DNA from: Thecamonas trahens ATCC 50062
Lineage: Eukaryota; Apusozoa; Apusomonadida; Apusomonadidae
Direction of reading: 5' to 3'
Assembly (NCBI RefSeq): GCF_000142905.1
Contig: NW_013657640.1
Span: 274,343-338,342, forward strand
DNA length: 64,000 bases
The position numbers were made by a program, and so were the translations under genes. The first letter of the stretch is position 1. Every line of letters begins with the position of its first letter. Positions 27,500 through 39,258 of this stretch are shown here, in pieces. Below the pieces are notes generated by a model. That model did no database searches. It was not told the DNA's origin and saw only the letters and a program-made list of their open reading frames with translations.

Positions 27500-30400
27500 T
27501 TACGGCGCAAGGACGGCGCCCGATGGCAGATCTCTGCGGACCTCGCCGGTAGCGGCGTTCTTATAGTACACAACAGCGCCGGCGCCCTTCTTGATCCATA
27601 CGTTGTCGCTGGGCACTGCCGGAGGTTGCGGGTGGTGGGAAGAGGGCGAGGGTGGGCCGTCCGACGCGGGCGGCCCGGCAAGGGCCTCACGCTTGAGCGG
27701 CGACGCCTCGCGGTCGCCCTCGAGGCGGCCGAGCTCGGCCTGCATGTCCCGGTTCGAGGACTCGAGGTGTGCGACCGAGGCGGCGACGCCGCCGTCACGG
27801 ACGGCCTTGATGGAGGCGTCGAGCCGGTCGCCGACGACCTTGAGCTGCGATTCGCCGTGGAGTGCGAGGGCCTCGGCACGCACGACCGACTGCTCGACGC
27901 CGTCGAGCTCAAGCTCGAGCGAGCGAGCGAGGACCGAGCCCTCGTTAGCCTCTTCGCGCGCGAGCCGGAGCTCGTGCTGCAGGAGCGAGATCTCGCCGAC
28001 GAGCTCGACTCGGTCGGCCTGGAGGGCGGCGACCTGGAGCTCGAGCTGAACAACTTCTTGCGAGCGGCGGTCGAGCTTGTTGTGCAAGTCCGAGACGGTC
28101 TGCGCGTGCTCGCGGAGGGTGGCCGACATGGCAGAGGTCGAGTTGCGGTCGGCATCGGCGACGGCGGCTTCAAGCTTGCGCATGGCGTCGGCAGCGGTGG
28201 CGGCCGCACCCTGAGCAGTCTCCTTGGCGGACAGGGCCTCGGCGAGAGCAGAGCGGAGACGAACAGCATCGTCATCGGCGGCGGCGGCGCGCTTGGCGGC
28301 GGCGGCAGCCGAGGCTTCGGCAGCGTCGGCGCGGGCGGTGGCGGCGGCGGCGGTCCGCTTGGCAGCCTCGAGCTGGACCACCAGCTGCATCTTGTCCTTG
28401 CCCGCGGCGAGGGCGGATGCCTGGGCGGCACGGAACTCGTCGTACGACTCCTGCAGCTTTGTGCGGAGCTCCTTGATTTGCTCGTACTGGTTGTTGATCG
28501 CGTCGGCGCCGGCGCCGGCGCGGCCGGAGCTGGCACCCGGCTGGGTGGCTAGGCCGGCCTTGGCCCGCTTGAGCTGCGAAGTTGCCTCGCGGAGGTTACG
28601 CTCAAGGGCCAGCTTCTCACGGTTGAGGCTCTCGACCGAGGCGCGAAGGGTGGCGGCCTCGTTGCGGGCCTTGTTGAGCATGCCTTCGAGCTCAAAGCGA
28701 TCGTCAGCGACGCGGGCAAGGTCGTCGCGGAGGCGGCCCATGTCGGCGGCCATGAGTTCGCGCTCGTACGAGCCGTGCGAGGTGGTCGAGGCCGAGGCCA
28801 GCGACATGCCGTTGAGCTGCGACCGGAGCGAGGAGGCGACAGACTCCAGCTCGACAATCCGGGCCTTGAGCGCGGAGACCGCCTTGCCGTGCTCTTCCTT
28901 GAGAGCGGCGGCTTCGGCGGGCGAGAGTGAGCCGGGCGGGGCCGAATCACCACGGAAGGTGCCGTCGTCGGCACCTCCGCTCGCCATCCGCCACTCGCGG
29001 AGCGACGCCGGCGGGCCGTCAAGACCGCCGGCGCCGGCCTTGCGGGCGACGGTGGCGTACTTTTGCAGCTGACGGACCTCGTCCTGCAGCGCCTCAACCT
29101 CAATCGACTTGGAGCGGATCTGGGCCCGGAGGGTGTGGACAAGGTTGACGAGGCGTGCGCGAGCGGCGTCCGACTCGTTGCCGGCCGGTTCAGACTCGCC
29201 CACCAGGACGTCGGCGAGCGCATCGGTGGCCTCTGTCACCTCGTTACGGGTGAGTGTCAGGTCCTTAGCGAGTTGGCGGATGCGGAGGCGGAGGGCCGCG
29301 TTCTCGGAGCGCAGCGCCTGGAGCGAGGCGACCGAGTCGCCGCCGACCGGCGCCTCGTCGGCAAGCTCCTCCGGGTTTTCGATGCCAGTGGCAGCCTCGA
29401 GGACACGGAGCTTGGCGGAGAGCTCGTCGACGGCGTCGTAGAGTCGGCGATTCTCCTCGCGGAGCGCGACGTTGACGACCTGGAGCTCGCCGTGGAGCGA
29501 GGCCTGCGAGATGACGCGGGCGGTCTGTGAGTCGAGGTTGGCCTGCAACTCGTCGCGCTCGGCGCGCTGGCGAGTCACATCCTTGGACAGCTCGTGGCGG
29601 AGGTAGTCGTTTTGGGTGACGAGGTTGTCGACGCGCGCAGCAAGAGCCTCGTTGGCGAGCGCGGCACGCTGCAGCTCGTCAGACGCGTCCTCGGCGGCCG
29701 AGACAGCGGCAAAGAGCCTGCCGTTCTCCTCGACCAGCCGCTCCAACTGCGGCTCGATCGATTTGGCGTGGGCAACCAAGGCGGCATTGGTCTCGGCCGC
29801 AGCACGGAGCTTGGCCTCGGACGCGGCGGTCTCCTCGAGCGAGGCCGAGAGCTCGGCAACCAGCGCCTTGGCCGACTCGAGTTCGGCTGCTGACTTGGTC
29901 GCGGCGTCCTTGAACGGTGCGAGCTCATCGAGCTGCTCGCGGAGCGAGGATGCGGCGGCTTCGGCGGTATCGGCCCGCCCGTCGGCCTTGGCCACCCGCC
30001 GCTCGAGCGCGGCGACTCGCGCCGAGAGCTCGGCATTGTCGTCGAGGGCGGCGCGGAGCGAGGCGTTGGCCGAGTCGACGGTCGACTTGGCGGCGTCGAG
30101 CGCAGCCTCGAGTGACTCGACCTTGCCGGTGAGCGCCTGCCGCTGCATCTCGGCTTGGGCCGCCGCCGACTGGGCCGCAAGCTGGGCCTCCTGGACTTGG
30201 GCCATGGCATCGAGCTTGGCCTGTTGGGCGGTGGCAGAGAGGTCAGCAATGCGTGCGCGGGCGGCGTCGGCGTCAGCGACGGCGCGGTCGGCAGACTCGC
30301 GGGCGTCGGCCAGCTGGCGCTCGAGCCGGTCGGCCCGTGCAGCGGTGACCGACGCAGCGTCGGCGGCCTCGCGGCACGACGCAAGCTGGTCGAGGACCTC

Positions 30401-31642
30401 GGCCTGCAGCTCGTCCATGGCGGCCGCCTGCTGGCGGGCACTCTCGGCCTCGGCCTCAAGAACCTCAATCCGCTGGGTGGCGGCGCTCGCCTCATTCCGG
30501 GCGGCGTCACTCTGGCCCTCGGCATCACGGAGGAGAGTCTCAAGCTCGGCGACCTGTGCGCGGAGCGCGGCGTTGGCGTCGCGCACGACGTCTACAGAGC
30601 CCGGGGTGTTGGAGGTGCTCGACCCGGACTTGGCCGCGTCCAGTTCGGTCCGCAGCTCTTCCACCTGGCTCAGCAGCTCCTCGGTAAATTCGATGAGCGC
30701 CTCACGCTCCTCGTCGGCCGACGCCGGCGCAGCACCGTCCGGGAGCGAGCTCGGTGCCAGCCGGGCCGTCGACTCGACGTCCAGCACTCTTGCCTTGAGC
30801 GCCTCGTTCTCGGCCGCGAGTTCGGCGGCCTGGACCGCGTGCAGCCCCTTTTGCTCGAGCATCGACTTGAGAACCTTAATGTACGCACGCTGCTCCTCAG
30901 CGACCTGTGCTTCACCGCGGAGATTCTCCAGCAACTCATCACGCTCGGCCTTGAGGCTGCGGATCGCGGCCGAGTCGGCGCGGGTCGCCACTGCAGTACC
31001 TGGGCGAGTCATCTTGTTCGGCTCAGCGTTCTCCGCCCCAGCCGCGAGCTTGGCCTTGAGTGTGTCGCGCTGGACAAAGAGCTTGCGAATGCGAGCGTTG
31101 GCTGCTTTGAGCTCCTTCTCTAGCCGAGCGATGCGGGCATTCGCAGCGCGATTCGACTTTGCACTCGCAGCTGCGCTCGACGCCGGCGTCCGGGCTGTTC
31201 GGGCCGACTTTCCGCCATCGGCATCATCGCCTTCTGCAAGGACCGCAACTGCAAGCGGCATCTGCTTCACATGGGCCTTTTCCACCGGAAGCGGATGGGC
31301 CGGAGCGAGCTGAGCCACTCGCTCCTCAGTCAAAGCCAGCTGGCCACGCAAGGCCGCCACGGTCTTTGTCAGCGAGAGCAAGTCACGCGCCTGTGCTTGA
31401 ACCTTTGCCGCCAGTCGGGCATCCAGGCGCCCGCCTCCAGCACCCGCACCCGCACCAGCACCCGCACCAGCACCAGCACCAGCACCAGCACCCGAGCCAG
31501 TAGCTCCCGTCGGCCCTTGCCGTGTCGTCCATGACCGGCTATGGGAGGTGGCCGACTTGACGGGAGTGGGTGCTCCTGCAGACTGCACAGGGGAAGTAGG
31601 CGCAGTTGGCTCCACAGGCACCCGTGCTCGTGGCACCTCCAT
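27500..31642 (-). CDS. Giant coiled-coil protein with C-terminal WW-like segment
   Basis: 1380 aa, no intron needed. After a disordered N-terminus (about 130 residues, with a Gly-Ala repeat) nearly the whole protein is heptad-rich, Ala/Glu/Arg/Leu-dominated coiled coil (AELETLLRDAEGQ, VAALERRVAKADG). There is no ATPase Walker motif, so it is not an SMC protein. The last 40 residues contain VWIKKGAGAVVYYKNAATGEV followed by RRDLP, which resembles a WW domain (first Trp, central YY, Pro near the end) although the second Trp is missing. It may be a scaffold of the golgin, centrosomal or cytoskeletal type binding Pro-rich partners through the WW-like end. The composition is strongly Ala-biased, so homology searches will be noisy. 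Confidence 0.85.
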   Translation of the reverse strand: MEVPRARVPVEPTAPTSPVQSAGAPTPVKSATSHSRSWTTRQGPTGATGSGAGAGAGAGAGAGAGAGAGGGRLDARLAAKVQAQARDLLSLTKTVAALRGQLALTEERVAQLAPAHPLPVEKAHVKQMPLAVAVLAEGDDADGGKSARTARTPASSAAASAKSNRAANARIARLEKELKAANARIRKLFVQRDTLKAKLAAGAENAEPNKMTRPGTAVATRADSAAIRSLKAERDELLENLRGEAQVAEEQRAYIKVLKSMLEQKGLHAVQAAELAAENEALKARVLDVESTARLAPSSLPDGAAPASADEEREALIEFTEELLSQVEELRTELDAAKSGSSTSNTPGSVDVVRDANAALRAQVAELETLLRDAEGQSDAARNEASAATQRIEVLEAEAESARQQAAAMDELQAEVLDQLASCREAADAASVTAARADRLERQLADARESADRAVADADAARARIADLSATAQQAKLDAMAQVQEAQLAAQSAAAQAEMQRQALTGKVESLEAALDAAKSTVDSANASLRAALDDNAELSARVAALERRVAKADGRADTAEAAASSLREQLDELAPFKDAATKSAAELESAKALVAELSASLEETAASEAKLRAAAETNAALVAHAKSIEPQLERLVEENGRLFAAVSAAEDASDELQRAALANEALAARVDNLVTQNDYLRHELSKDVTRQRAERDELQANLDSQTARVISQASLHGELQVVNVALREENRRLYDAVDELSAKLRVLEAATGIENPEELADEAPVGGDSVASLQALRSENAALRLRIRQLAKDLTLTRNEVTEATDALADVLVGESEPAGNESDAARARLVNLVHTLRAQIRSKSIEVEALQDEVRQLQKYATVARKAGAGGLDGPPASLREWRMASGGADDGTFRGDSAPPGSLSPAEAAALKEEHGKAVSALKARIVELESVASSLRSQLNGMSLASASTTSHGSYERELMAADMGRLRDDLARVADDRFELEGMLNKARNEAATLRASVESLNREKLALERNLREATSQLKRAKAGLATQPGASSGRAGAGADAINNQYEQIKELRTKLQESYDEFRAAQASALAAGKDKMQLVVQLEAAKRTAAAATARADAAEASAAAAAKRAAAADDDAVRLRSALAEALSAKETAQGAAATAADAMRKLEAAVADADRNSTSAMSATLREHAQTVSDLHNKLDRRSQEVVQLELQVAALQADRVELVGEISLLQHELRLAREEANEGSVLARSLELELDGVEQSVVRAEALALHGESQLKVVGDRLDASIKAVRDGGVAASVAHLESSNRDMQAELGRLEGDREASPLKREALAGPPASDGPPSPSSHHPQPPAVPSDNVWIKKGAGAVVYYKNAATGEVRRDLPSGAVLAP
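31441..31497 (-). repeat. CACCAG/CACCCG hexamer repeat (GAGAGA coding)
   Basis: A short hexamer array within the N-terminal part of the coiled-coil gene, encoding alternating Gly and Ala. Confidence 0.85.
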
Positions 31643-33260
31643 GCCTGCTACGTAGTGTCGAGTCGAGTGGTCTGGTCCTGGGTCGTCCCCAAGGGTGGTA
31701 GTGGCTGGCTGGCTGCCGGTTGGCTGCTTGCCGTTTTTGGCGCCAAAGAGGCGAAATGGCGCCGAGCTGTTGGGCTAACCGGTCGACGGTGACAACAAGC
31801 CAGTTTGACGGTGCCGAACCAGCTGACGCTCCCGAGTCAGTCGACGGTACCGAACCATCCGAGCTATGGTTGTATAAAGCTAGATCGCTGTCATACGGCA
31901 CCCTGGACCTCATGTATCTTGCTCTTGATGGGGGCAAGATGGCAGATGGGCAAGATCTGCGCGCCGTCACACAGGCCATGGCACAAGATCGCATCGCTAC
32001 GATGTGACGGATGGATTGCTGCCTCGGAGCAGCATGGTGTTCTGTGGTTGCGCTGCTGGTTTTGTCGTGTTAGTAGTGCTCTTCGTAACCTCCGTTTGGT
32101 TTTGCCTTGGATGTCCGAGGTGTGTCGGTCGTAGGCGCCTGCGACGCGCGTGGGGAGAAAGAACATCAGGCTATTGGATGCACATGACCTAGAACGATTG
32201 GCACACTTATCCGCTTTACTCCTTTACCGCTCTTTGGGTTGCAGCAGCTCTATTGTACGAGTCCACGTGCCAATCGGCGCAGGTTTGATGCCGGAGACAC
32301 TGAGCGTGTTGGTTGGTTGCTCATGTGCCAAGTGAGTGATCTCAATGATCTTTTGTCGCCTTGTGCCAGGATGCCCGCCTCCCCCACACATTGCCACACA
32401 TGGACACATCCCATGATCCCACCCCTCTCCCACCCATACGACAACCACTACCCATACTTCAGTCCATACGCTGACCCCCCCCCTCCAGCTCCGTCACCCA
32501 ATCTCCCATCGCCCAGCCCATCACCCTCTACCGCTCATGCTCGTTCTCCGGCCGAAACACTCTCTCGGTGGCCGGGCGAGCGGTCGCTCCGCTGGGTTCG
32601 ACGGCTTGATTTCCTCGCATTTACTGTGGTGACCATCTTTGCCAGCACATCGTCCCAATTGGCACGGTCAGCCGCGTGTACGCGAACGCCGTTCGATGGC
32701 CCACGTACACACGAGAATTGGGCGCCCAGAGGGCGCGCGTGGTCATCATCGTCGCGCATCGTCATCAGAAAGGGTGAGTGGGTGGGATCCCGCTCCGTCG
32801 TAGCCGACTCTGTCGACGCCATCGGAGCTCTATGCAAAGTATGGTGTCAGCCGCTTCGCTTCGCTCAGCCGGCCGCGAGTGTTGGCGACTCGCAGCAGTC
32901 GCTGACCAACCAACCGCCGACTCGGTCGACCAGCCGAGCCCCACGCTGTTCCCCCGCCGCTGCCCCGCCGCACTACCCCCCCCTTTCAGCGAACACGTTA
33001 CCATTCAACTTGAGTTTGTCAAGCCATACCAATCACACGTACGCGAGGCGAAGCACGTCCTCACACCCACCACTTGCGCATTCGCTGAGCAGAGCTCGCT
33101 GTGGTGGCTGCTGGAAGGTGTTGCGGCGGACGGAAGAACCTTTTTTTGACGGCTTTTTCGTTGTCTGTCCTTTGGCCAAAAAGGCCGACAAAGAGCACAT
33201 TGACGACGGAGCTGTGCGATCGGGGACATGCTTTATAGGTTAGAGTTGGCATGGGGATCC
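31643..33260. other. Longest non-coding stretch inside the gene-rich part
   Basis: About 1.6 kb between divergent genes, with lower GC than its neighbours, CCCAT/CCACCC-rich sequence around 32380-32530 and no long convincing frame other than the weak one at 31756. I find no tRNA-like B box. It presumably carries both promoters. Confidence 0.5.
31756..32007 (+). CDS. Possible small protein (83 aa), weak
   Basis: An ATG-initiated frame (MAPSCWANRS) with a fairly protein-like acidic middle (GAEPADAPESVDGTEPSELW) and an end AQDRIATM. It is divergent to the coiled-coil gene. Two imperfect copies of a GACGGTnCCGAACCA unit lie inside it. No homology is recognised; it could equally be chance. Confidence 0.2.
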   Translation: MAPSCWANRSTVTTSQFDGAEPADAPESVDGTEPSELWLYKARSLSYGTLDLMYLALDGGKMADGQDLRAVTQAMAQDRIATM

Positions 33261-36200
33261 ATGGCTGGCCGCAAGAGTCGAGGACATGTTGGGAGGGCTG
33301 AGCGGAGGGTGCGTAGTGGTGGTGGCAATGTTGCGCTGCTCCCTGTCCTGGTGCTCTTGCTCGTCGGGCTTGGATACGTCGCGAGCGGCGACTGCGTCAT
33401 TGAGTACGTCGAGCCGAGCAGCAATCTGATGAGTGGCGCCATCTCGAACCCAACGGGAATGGTGGCAAGCATGCTCGACGCCGGAACGGCTTATCTGGAC
33501 GTGGCTGTCATCGACTTTACCAACAATGGGGTGTATGTCATCACCAGGACCGGTGGCGGTGGATGGAATGCCCCTAGTCTCGTCGATAACACTAAGGAGG
33601 AGCCGTTCCTCCTTGTGGCCGAGGACGCAGATGGAGACGGGAGCCCGGACGTGATTGTGCCATACTCGGGCGACACCGACAGTGTAGTGATCTATTGGAA
33701 CGTCGGGCACGACGCCACCTTTCCCAACGTGCCGACAGTTCTCGACACCATGGCGGACACCGACCCGTACTCTGCAGCGATTGGCGACATCAACGCTGAC
33801 GGCATGATCGACGTTGTCTACACAGCGTTCTGGGGAGACTTTGTGGGCGTTTTTCTCGGCACAGGCACCGGAACGTTTGCAGCGTCGAGCGATGATCTGA
33901 CCTCCAGCCTAGGCGGCATCTACAGCATTGTGTCGCCGAGGCAAGTTGCGGTCCATGACATGGACGCTGATGGCTTTGACGACATCATCTACGTTTGTTC
34001 AGACACCCACATGGTGGTTATTCTTCCCGGGCGGTCTGACATCGACTCGGTGCTGGCGACGTCGGCCGCTGTCGTCGACTACCTCGCCGACGGCGTGTTC
34101 AACTTTGCCGTCGGCGACCTTGACCAGGACGGTGACCTGGACATTGTGGCATCCATCACGGAGGACAGTGTCATTCGGGTGTACTACAATTTGGGAAGCA
34201 TGTTGTTTACCCAGCCGGCGACCATCGGCGCCGCCCATATGCTTCCGTACACCATTGCGCTCGGCGACGTCTCTGGCGACGGTTGGCTCGACATTGTGTA
34301 CGTGGCGTCAGGCTCGGATCTCGTCGGCTGGATTCCGGCCGAGGTCGGCGGCACGTTTGTGCTGCCGCCGCAAAAGATGTCTGCGCTCACGGCGCCGCAT
34401 GGCGCTGTTGTCGGGGACTTTGACGGCGACGGGCAGGTTGATGCCGGGGCGGTGAGTGAGTCGACCGGCGAGGTGGTGTACTACACCTTTTCGGCGAGCG
34501 CCTCGCCGCTGACTGCGACGCCGCGGATTGTGACAGCCACCACCGAGGGGGCACAGGCCGTCGACGTGGTCGACTTTAACAACGACGGCTTTGTCGACAC
34601 GCTCGTCGCGTCATGGCTCGATCGGTCGGTGACAGTTTGGTTCAATGACGGGCGCGGCTCGTTCCAGGGCTCCAACGGCGCCGAAGGACGGGTCTCGCAG
34701 GCCATTCACAAGGACATCACCCTCACCCCCGGCGCAGTGGTTGCGGTCGATGTCGACGGCGATGGCCTGTTTGACGCTCTCGCCGGCTACGAGGATGTCT
34801 CGCACCCGGTCACTTGGTGGCGCAACACCGGTGACGGGGTGTTTGAAACAACGCCGCGGACGGTCGGGACGTGCGGGCTTGAGGCGCGCCGGGTCCGCAA
34901 GGCAGACTTTAACGGCGACGGACTACCGGACGTGGTGATGGTGTGCATGGACCCTGAGGCCGACGTCAAGGCGTTTATCAACATCGACGGTGGCGCAAGC
35001 TGGACTGAGCTGTTGCTCTACCGTTACACGCCAGCAGTGTGGGACGAATATCTGTATGTCGACGTTGCGGTGGCCGACTTGGACAATGACAACCGACCGG
35101 ATGTGGTGGTTGTCGAGGGCTTTTCCGGCAAGGTGGCGTACATACGCAACCTGAACGGGACAACCTTTGCTCCCGCCACCATCATTGATAACGCACCCAG
35201 CAGCGATCCGATCTCTGTCGCGCTCTGCGATGTCGACGCCAACGGCGGCATCGACGTGGTGGTAGGCCTCCTGGACCCGGTGCCCAAAGTGGTGCTCTAC
35301 CAGCAGACGGGGGCGGGTACACTCAGCTTTGCGCCTCCGATTACGCTCGGCGGAACTTACACTGAGCCGTGGGCTGTGGCGTGCGGCGATGTAACCGGCG
35401 ACGGCGCAGTTGACATTGTTGTTGGCGACTACGCTGAGCCGGGGCCGCTGGTGTGGTACCGCAACGACGGGAGTGGCAGCTTTTCTCCGCAGACCGTCCT
35501 TGGCACGTACGACAATATCTTTGAGATTTCCATCGCCGACGTCAACTCGGATGGACTCAATGACGTTCTGGTAGCGGCGTCCGGCGAGAACATGGTGTTT
35601 GCAGTGTATCAGCAGCGGCTGCTGTCGGCTGCTGTGGAGCGTGCAAAGTTGCCGGAGCTCGCACCCGGACTATCACCGACGGTTCCGCAGCTGCACTACG
35701 AACTCAACACAGCCTCGCGGTGCTCGGCGCAGCGGCTGGATCTGCCAGCCGGGATGGTGGCGCGCGGTTGCGCGGCATCGGGCTATCTGGTGGTGCCGAG
35801 CGGGGTCGACTGGACCATTGCTGGGCCACCTGGGGTTTTGCGAGCGACCGGCCGGTGCTCTCGTGCGGTGGCGATGGCGGCGTCATGTTCAAGGTCGAGG
35901 CTGGAGCAAAGCTGGTCATCTCGGACGTGGACCTCGAGGGCGCCACGATTGCGGCCAGCTTTGATGCATCGACCGGCCTGCGGGTCTCGGGAGCGGGCGC
36001 AATTCTGCGGCTGATCAACGTGACCGTCTCCGGCTTTTCGTCGGTGAGTGCGTCGCCGTTCCAGTACCTCGGCGGGCACGGCGGAGCGGTGGCGGTGACC
36101 GATGGCGGGCGGCTGGAGGTGATTGGCTCGACCTTTGCCGGTAACTCGGCCAAGACGACTGGCGGCGCGGTGGCGCTGCTTGGCGACGAGCCGACTGCGT

Positions 36201-39200
36201 CGTTTGTGGCGACAACGTTTGTCAACAACGAGGCGCTTGGCGATGGCGGTGGCGCGGTGGCAGTCCTCTCGCGCGGCGGTAGTGTGAGCTTCACGGAAGG
36301 AAGCAAGGTGGTCGACAACCACGCGCCAAGTGGATGTGGCGGCGGGATGCTCATCGAGTCTGCGGCTGAGGACGTTCGGCTGACGCTGAGCGATACCTTG
36401 GTGTGCTCGAACACGGCCGGAAAGCTCGGCGGCGGCCTGGCCGCCTTTGCCGGCTCGGGCGTCGAGGTGGTGAGCTCCAGTGGCTCGGTGTTTGCCGACA
36501 ACAGTGCGCGCGCCGGCGGCGGCATCGCCGCCATGGCCGCAAGCTACACTGTGCCGGCGTTCAGCACGTTTTCGTCTGCGGCGCTCGCGCGTGCGCCAGC
36601 CGGAAGCGGCACCGGCAATGCTACGATTGCGTTTGAGGCTGGCGCGGTGCTCGGTCACAACAAGGCGGTGTACGGCGGTGGACTGTTTGGCTGCGGCGCG
36701 GTCGTTGATGCGCGGGCATTGAGCATGAGCGGCGTGCCGCAGGCGAGCACTGGTGGCGGGTTTGGCTTCTACTGTCTCCTTAGCGACGGTAGCGCGCCTC
36801 AAGGCGAGTCGTGGCTGCTGGCGCCTGTGGTGGGGGGAGTGAGCGGCACGAGCGGCGGGTACGGACAACTGTTTGCTACACCTCCGGTTGCACTCACCTC
36901 TATGCAGATGCCGATGGGCGTGTCGTCGGGCGTGGCGCTCGGTGCCGGCTACGCAGTTGCTTATGACGGATACGGGCAGCTTGTTGTTGACGACGGCCTC
37001 GTGCTCGATGTGACCGAGTCAAGCGGAGCCGGCATTGTTGTGACCGGCGCCGAGGTCGGGATCGGGTTCTCGGGGGTGACCGGGCAGGCGCCGCTGCAGG
37101 GCGTGGCGCTTGCTGTGCCTGTGGCGGTTCTCCCGCACACGGGCACGCTTCGGCTGCGGATCAGGACCGAGGTGGCGAGCGGGGTGGTGGTGATTGAGAT
37201 GAACGTGGGCGTGAACATTGGACTCTGCTCGCGTGGGCTTGGAGCGGATAGCTCGAGCGGGCTCGGCGGCGGCGTGCTTGTGTGCTCGGCGTGCGATGAG
37301 GGCTCTTACTCGGACGAAGAGACTGCGGGTGCTTGCCGCGCGATTCCGCCTTGTCCAGCGCTCTCGCAGCGACCGAGCCAGAACAACGCTACGCATCTTG
37401 TGCCGTGCGAGTGTGAGGCCGGGACGTGGACTCCAGAGGCTGTGGTGACGGAGCCGTGCCGAGCGTGTCCGAAGGGGCCGAGTGCGACGGCGGGTACGCG
37501 GCACCTGTAGCACAGCCAGGATGGAAGCAGATCGATGACGTGCCGACGTTTGCGGCGTGTCCGATCGGCTCTGCCTGCCTCGGCGGGCGTGCGACGATCG
37601 AATGCGGGCCGGGCTACGAGCCAGACGGGTACCTGTGCCGGCTGTGTGCGCCGAGTGCGTACCGATTCTCGGACGGGACATGCAAGCCTTGCCCAACGGG
37701 CTCGCTCTCTCGGTTCTGGGCGTTTGTATTTGGCATTGCGATTGTGGCGATGGCGGCAGTGTGCGTGGTGGTCTTCACCACCCGCGTGGTGGAGCAGGGC
37801 GGCGAGGCGCGGCCGGCGCCGCCGCAGTCTGAGCGGACCAAGCTCATTCCGCATGCGCTCTCAGTGGCGCTGGTGTACATCCAGATCTTGGGTCTCCTTG
37901 CTGACGCGCCGTTCAACTGGCCGGAGACGCCTGTGCGCAAGGCGCTGCGCGCGGCCAACGTGGCCAACGTGGACCTCGCGATTTTCTCGACCGATTGTAC
38001 CATCAAGGACTTTGCGACGCGGTATTTGGTGTCTGTGGCGGTCCCGCTGGTGTTTGCTGGGTGGATGGTTGCCATTGTGGCCGGAGTCAAGGCGCTCGGA
38101 CGATGCATGGCGTGTGCGGCGCGGACGCGGATGGCGACGATTTCGGGGTGGACGCTGGCCGGACGGGTGCTGTTCTCGTTTGGCCCGCTCCTCTACATCC
38201 CGGTCTGCAAGTCTGCGCTTGTGTTTTTCGACTGCACGCGGCTGCCTGACGGCAACTATTACCTCGATGCCAACCTTGACGAGCAGTGCTTTGTGGGGAC
38301 GTGGATGCGACTGTTCCCGATTGCGCTCGTGGCGCTTGTGCTGTATGTGGCAGCGCTGCCGCTGTTCTTTGCTACGGTGCTGTGGCGAAACCGAGGCCGG
38401 CTCGGCGAGCCGCAGGTCCAGCTCCGGTACGGGCCGATCTACCTGCAGTATCGCAGTGCGTACTTTTGGTTCGAAGTTGCGCAGCTGGTCAAGCGGCTGA
38501 TGATTGTGTGCGTGGCGCTGTTTTTCTCGCGGATCGAGGTGTGGCTCTTTGGCGGTCTGTTTGTCATCTTCCTCTCGTACCGCACGTTCCAGCTCAAGCA
38601 CGCGCCGTTCTTTTTCCCAGTCCACAACACGCTCGAGGCGCGACTGAGCGCGGCGATTGTGGTCTTACTCACCTGCGGCGTCCTGTTCTGGGCCAACAAG
38701 TTCCCGAACCAGACGACGTACGTGGTGGTCGCGGTTGTGGCGATGGCAGCAATCTCGATTTCGATCCTAGTCCTCCTCGCAGCAGCGGCCGAGGAGATCG
38801 GGACGACGGTGAAGCACAAGCGGGAGCAGCGGCGGGTTGGCAGCGGGCGAAGTAGCGGCGGCAGCTCGCTCACTCTCCGCGATACGGAGTTTCTTACCCT
38901 CCTCTCGCGGCATGTCCCGGATCTGGAGCACCCGGAGCTTGCGGTGCCGATGTACCACGTTCACTCGAGGTTCCGCGATGATGCCGGTGGCGACGAAGGG
39001 AGCATGACCAACAGCGAGACGAGCGACGGCATGGATGCCGGGTTTCCATCGAACAAGGAGGTCATGCCGCGGTGGGCGACCGTAAGCGGCGGCTCGGGCT
39101 TGGGACGCGAGCGCAGCCAGATCGATTCGCCCAGCGGCATCGGCCGCTCATCTAGGCGCATCTCATCGTCAGTCGACTTGTTTGTCGAATCGGACGAGGA

Positions 39201-39258
39201 CGTCCCGCTCGATGTAATGAGCACGCCAGCGTTGGACAGTAGTCAGGGCCGCGGATGA
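33261..39258 (+). CDS. Giant chimeric surface protein: FG-GAP propellers, PMP-like repeats, Cys-rich region, multi-pass membrane domain; two frame breaks
   Basis: Frame changes at 35833-35836 and 37474-37477, both in GGGG runs; one extra G at each makes one frame of exactly 2000 codons. The start at 33261 precedes a signal peptide (ALLPVLVLLLVGLGYVASG). The first 800 residues hold about 13 FG-GAP/VCBS repeats with DxDxDG calcium loops (DADGDGSPDV, DLDQDGDLDI, DFNGDGLPDV), enough for two beta-propellers. Next come repeats with GGAVAV, GGGMLI, GGGLAA, GGGIAA like chlamydial PMP/right-handed beta-helix passengers, then a Cys-rich region, then about eight membrane helices (VALVYIQILGLL, YFWFEVAQLVKRL) and a cytosolic Ser-rich tail. 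It is a likely adhesin- or receptor-like surface protein, distantly similar in layout to the two at 1506-8764. It could be a pseudogene, but more likely the sequence has base errors. It overlaps the next gene's end by 16 bp. Confidence 0.82.

Noticed and set aside
29616-31313. Plus-strand open frame (about 565 codons) opposite the coiled-coil gene
   Set aside because: Ser/Ala-rich shadow caused by the regular codon pattern of the coiled coil.
32239-33243. Plus-strand open frame of about 334 codons upstream of the chimeric receptor
   Set aside because: Pro/Ser/His-rich low-complexity translation without motifs, overlapping the expected promoter and the start of the receptor gene.
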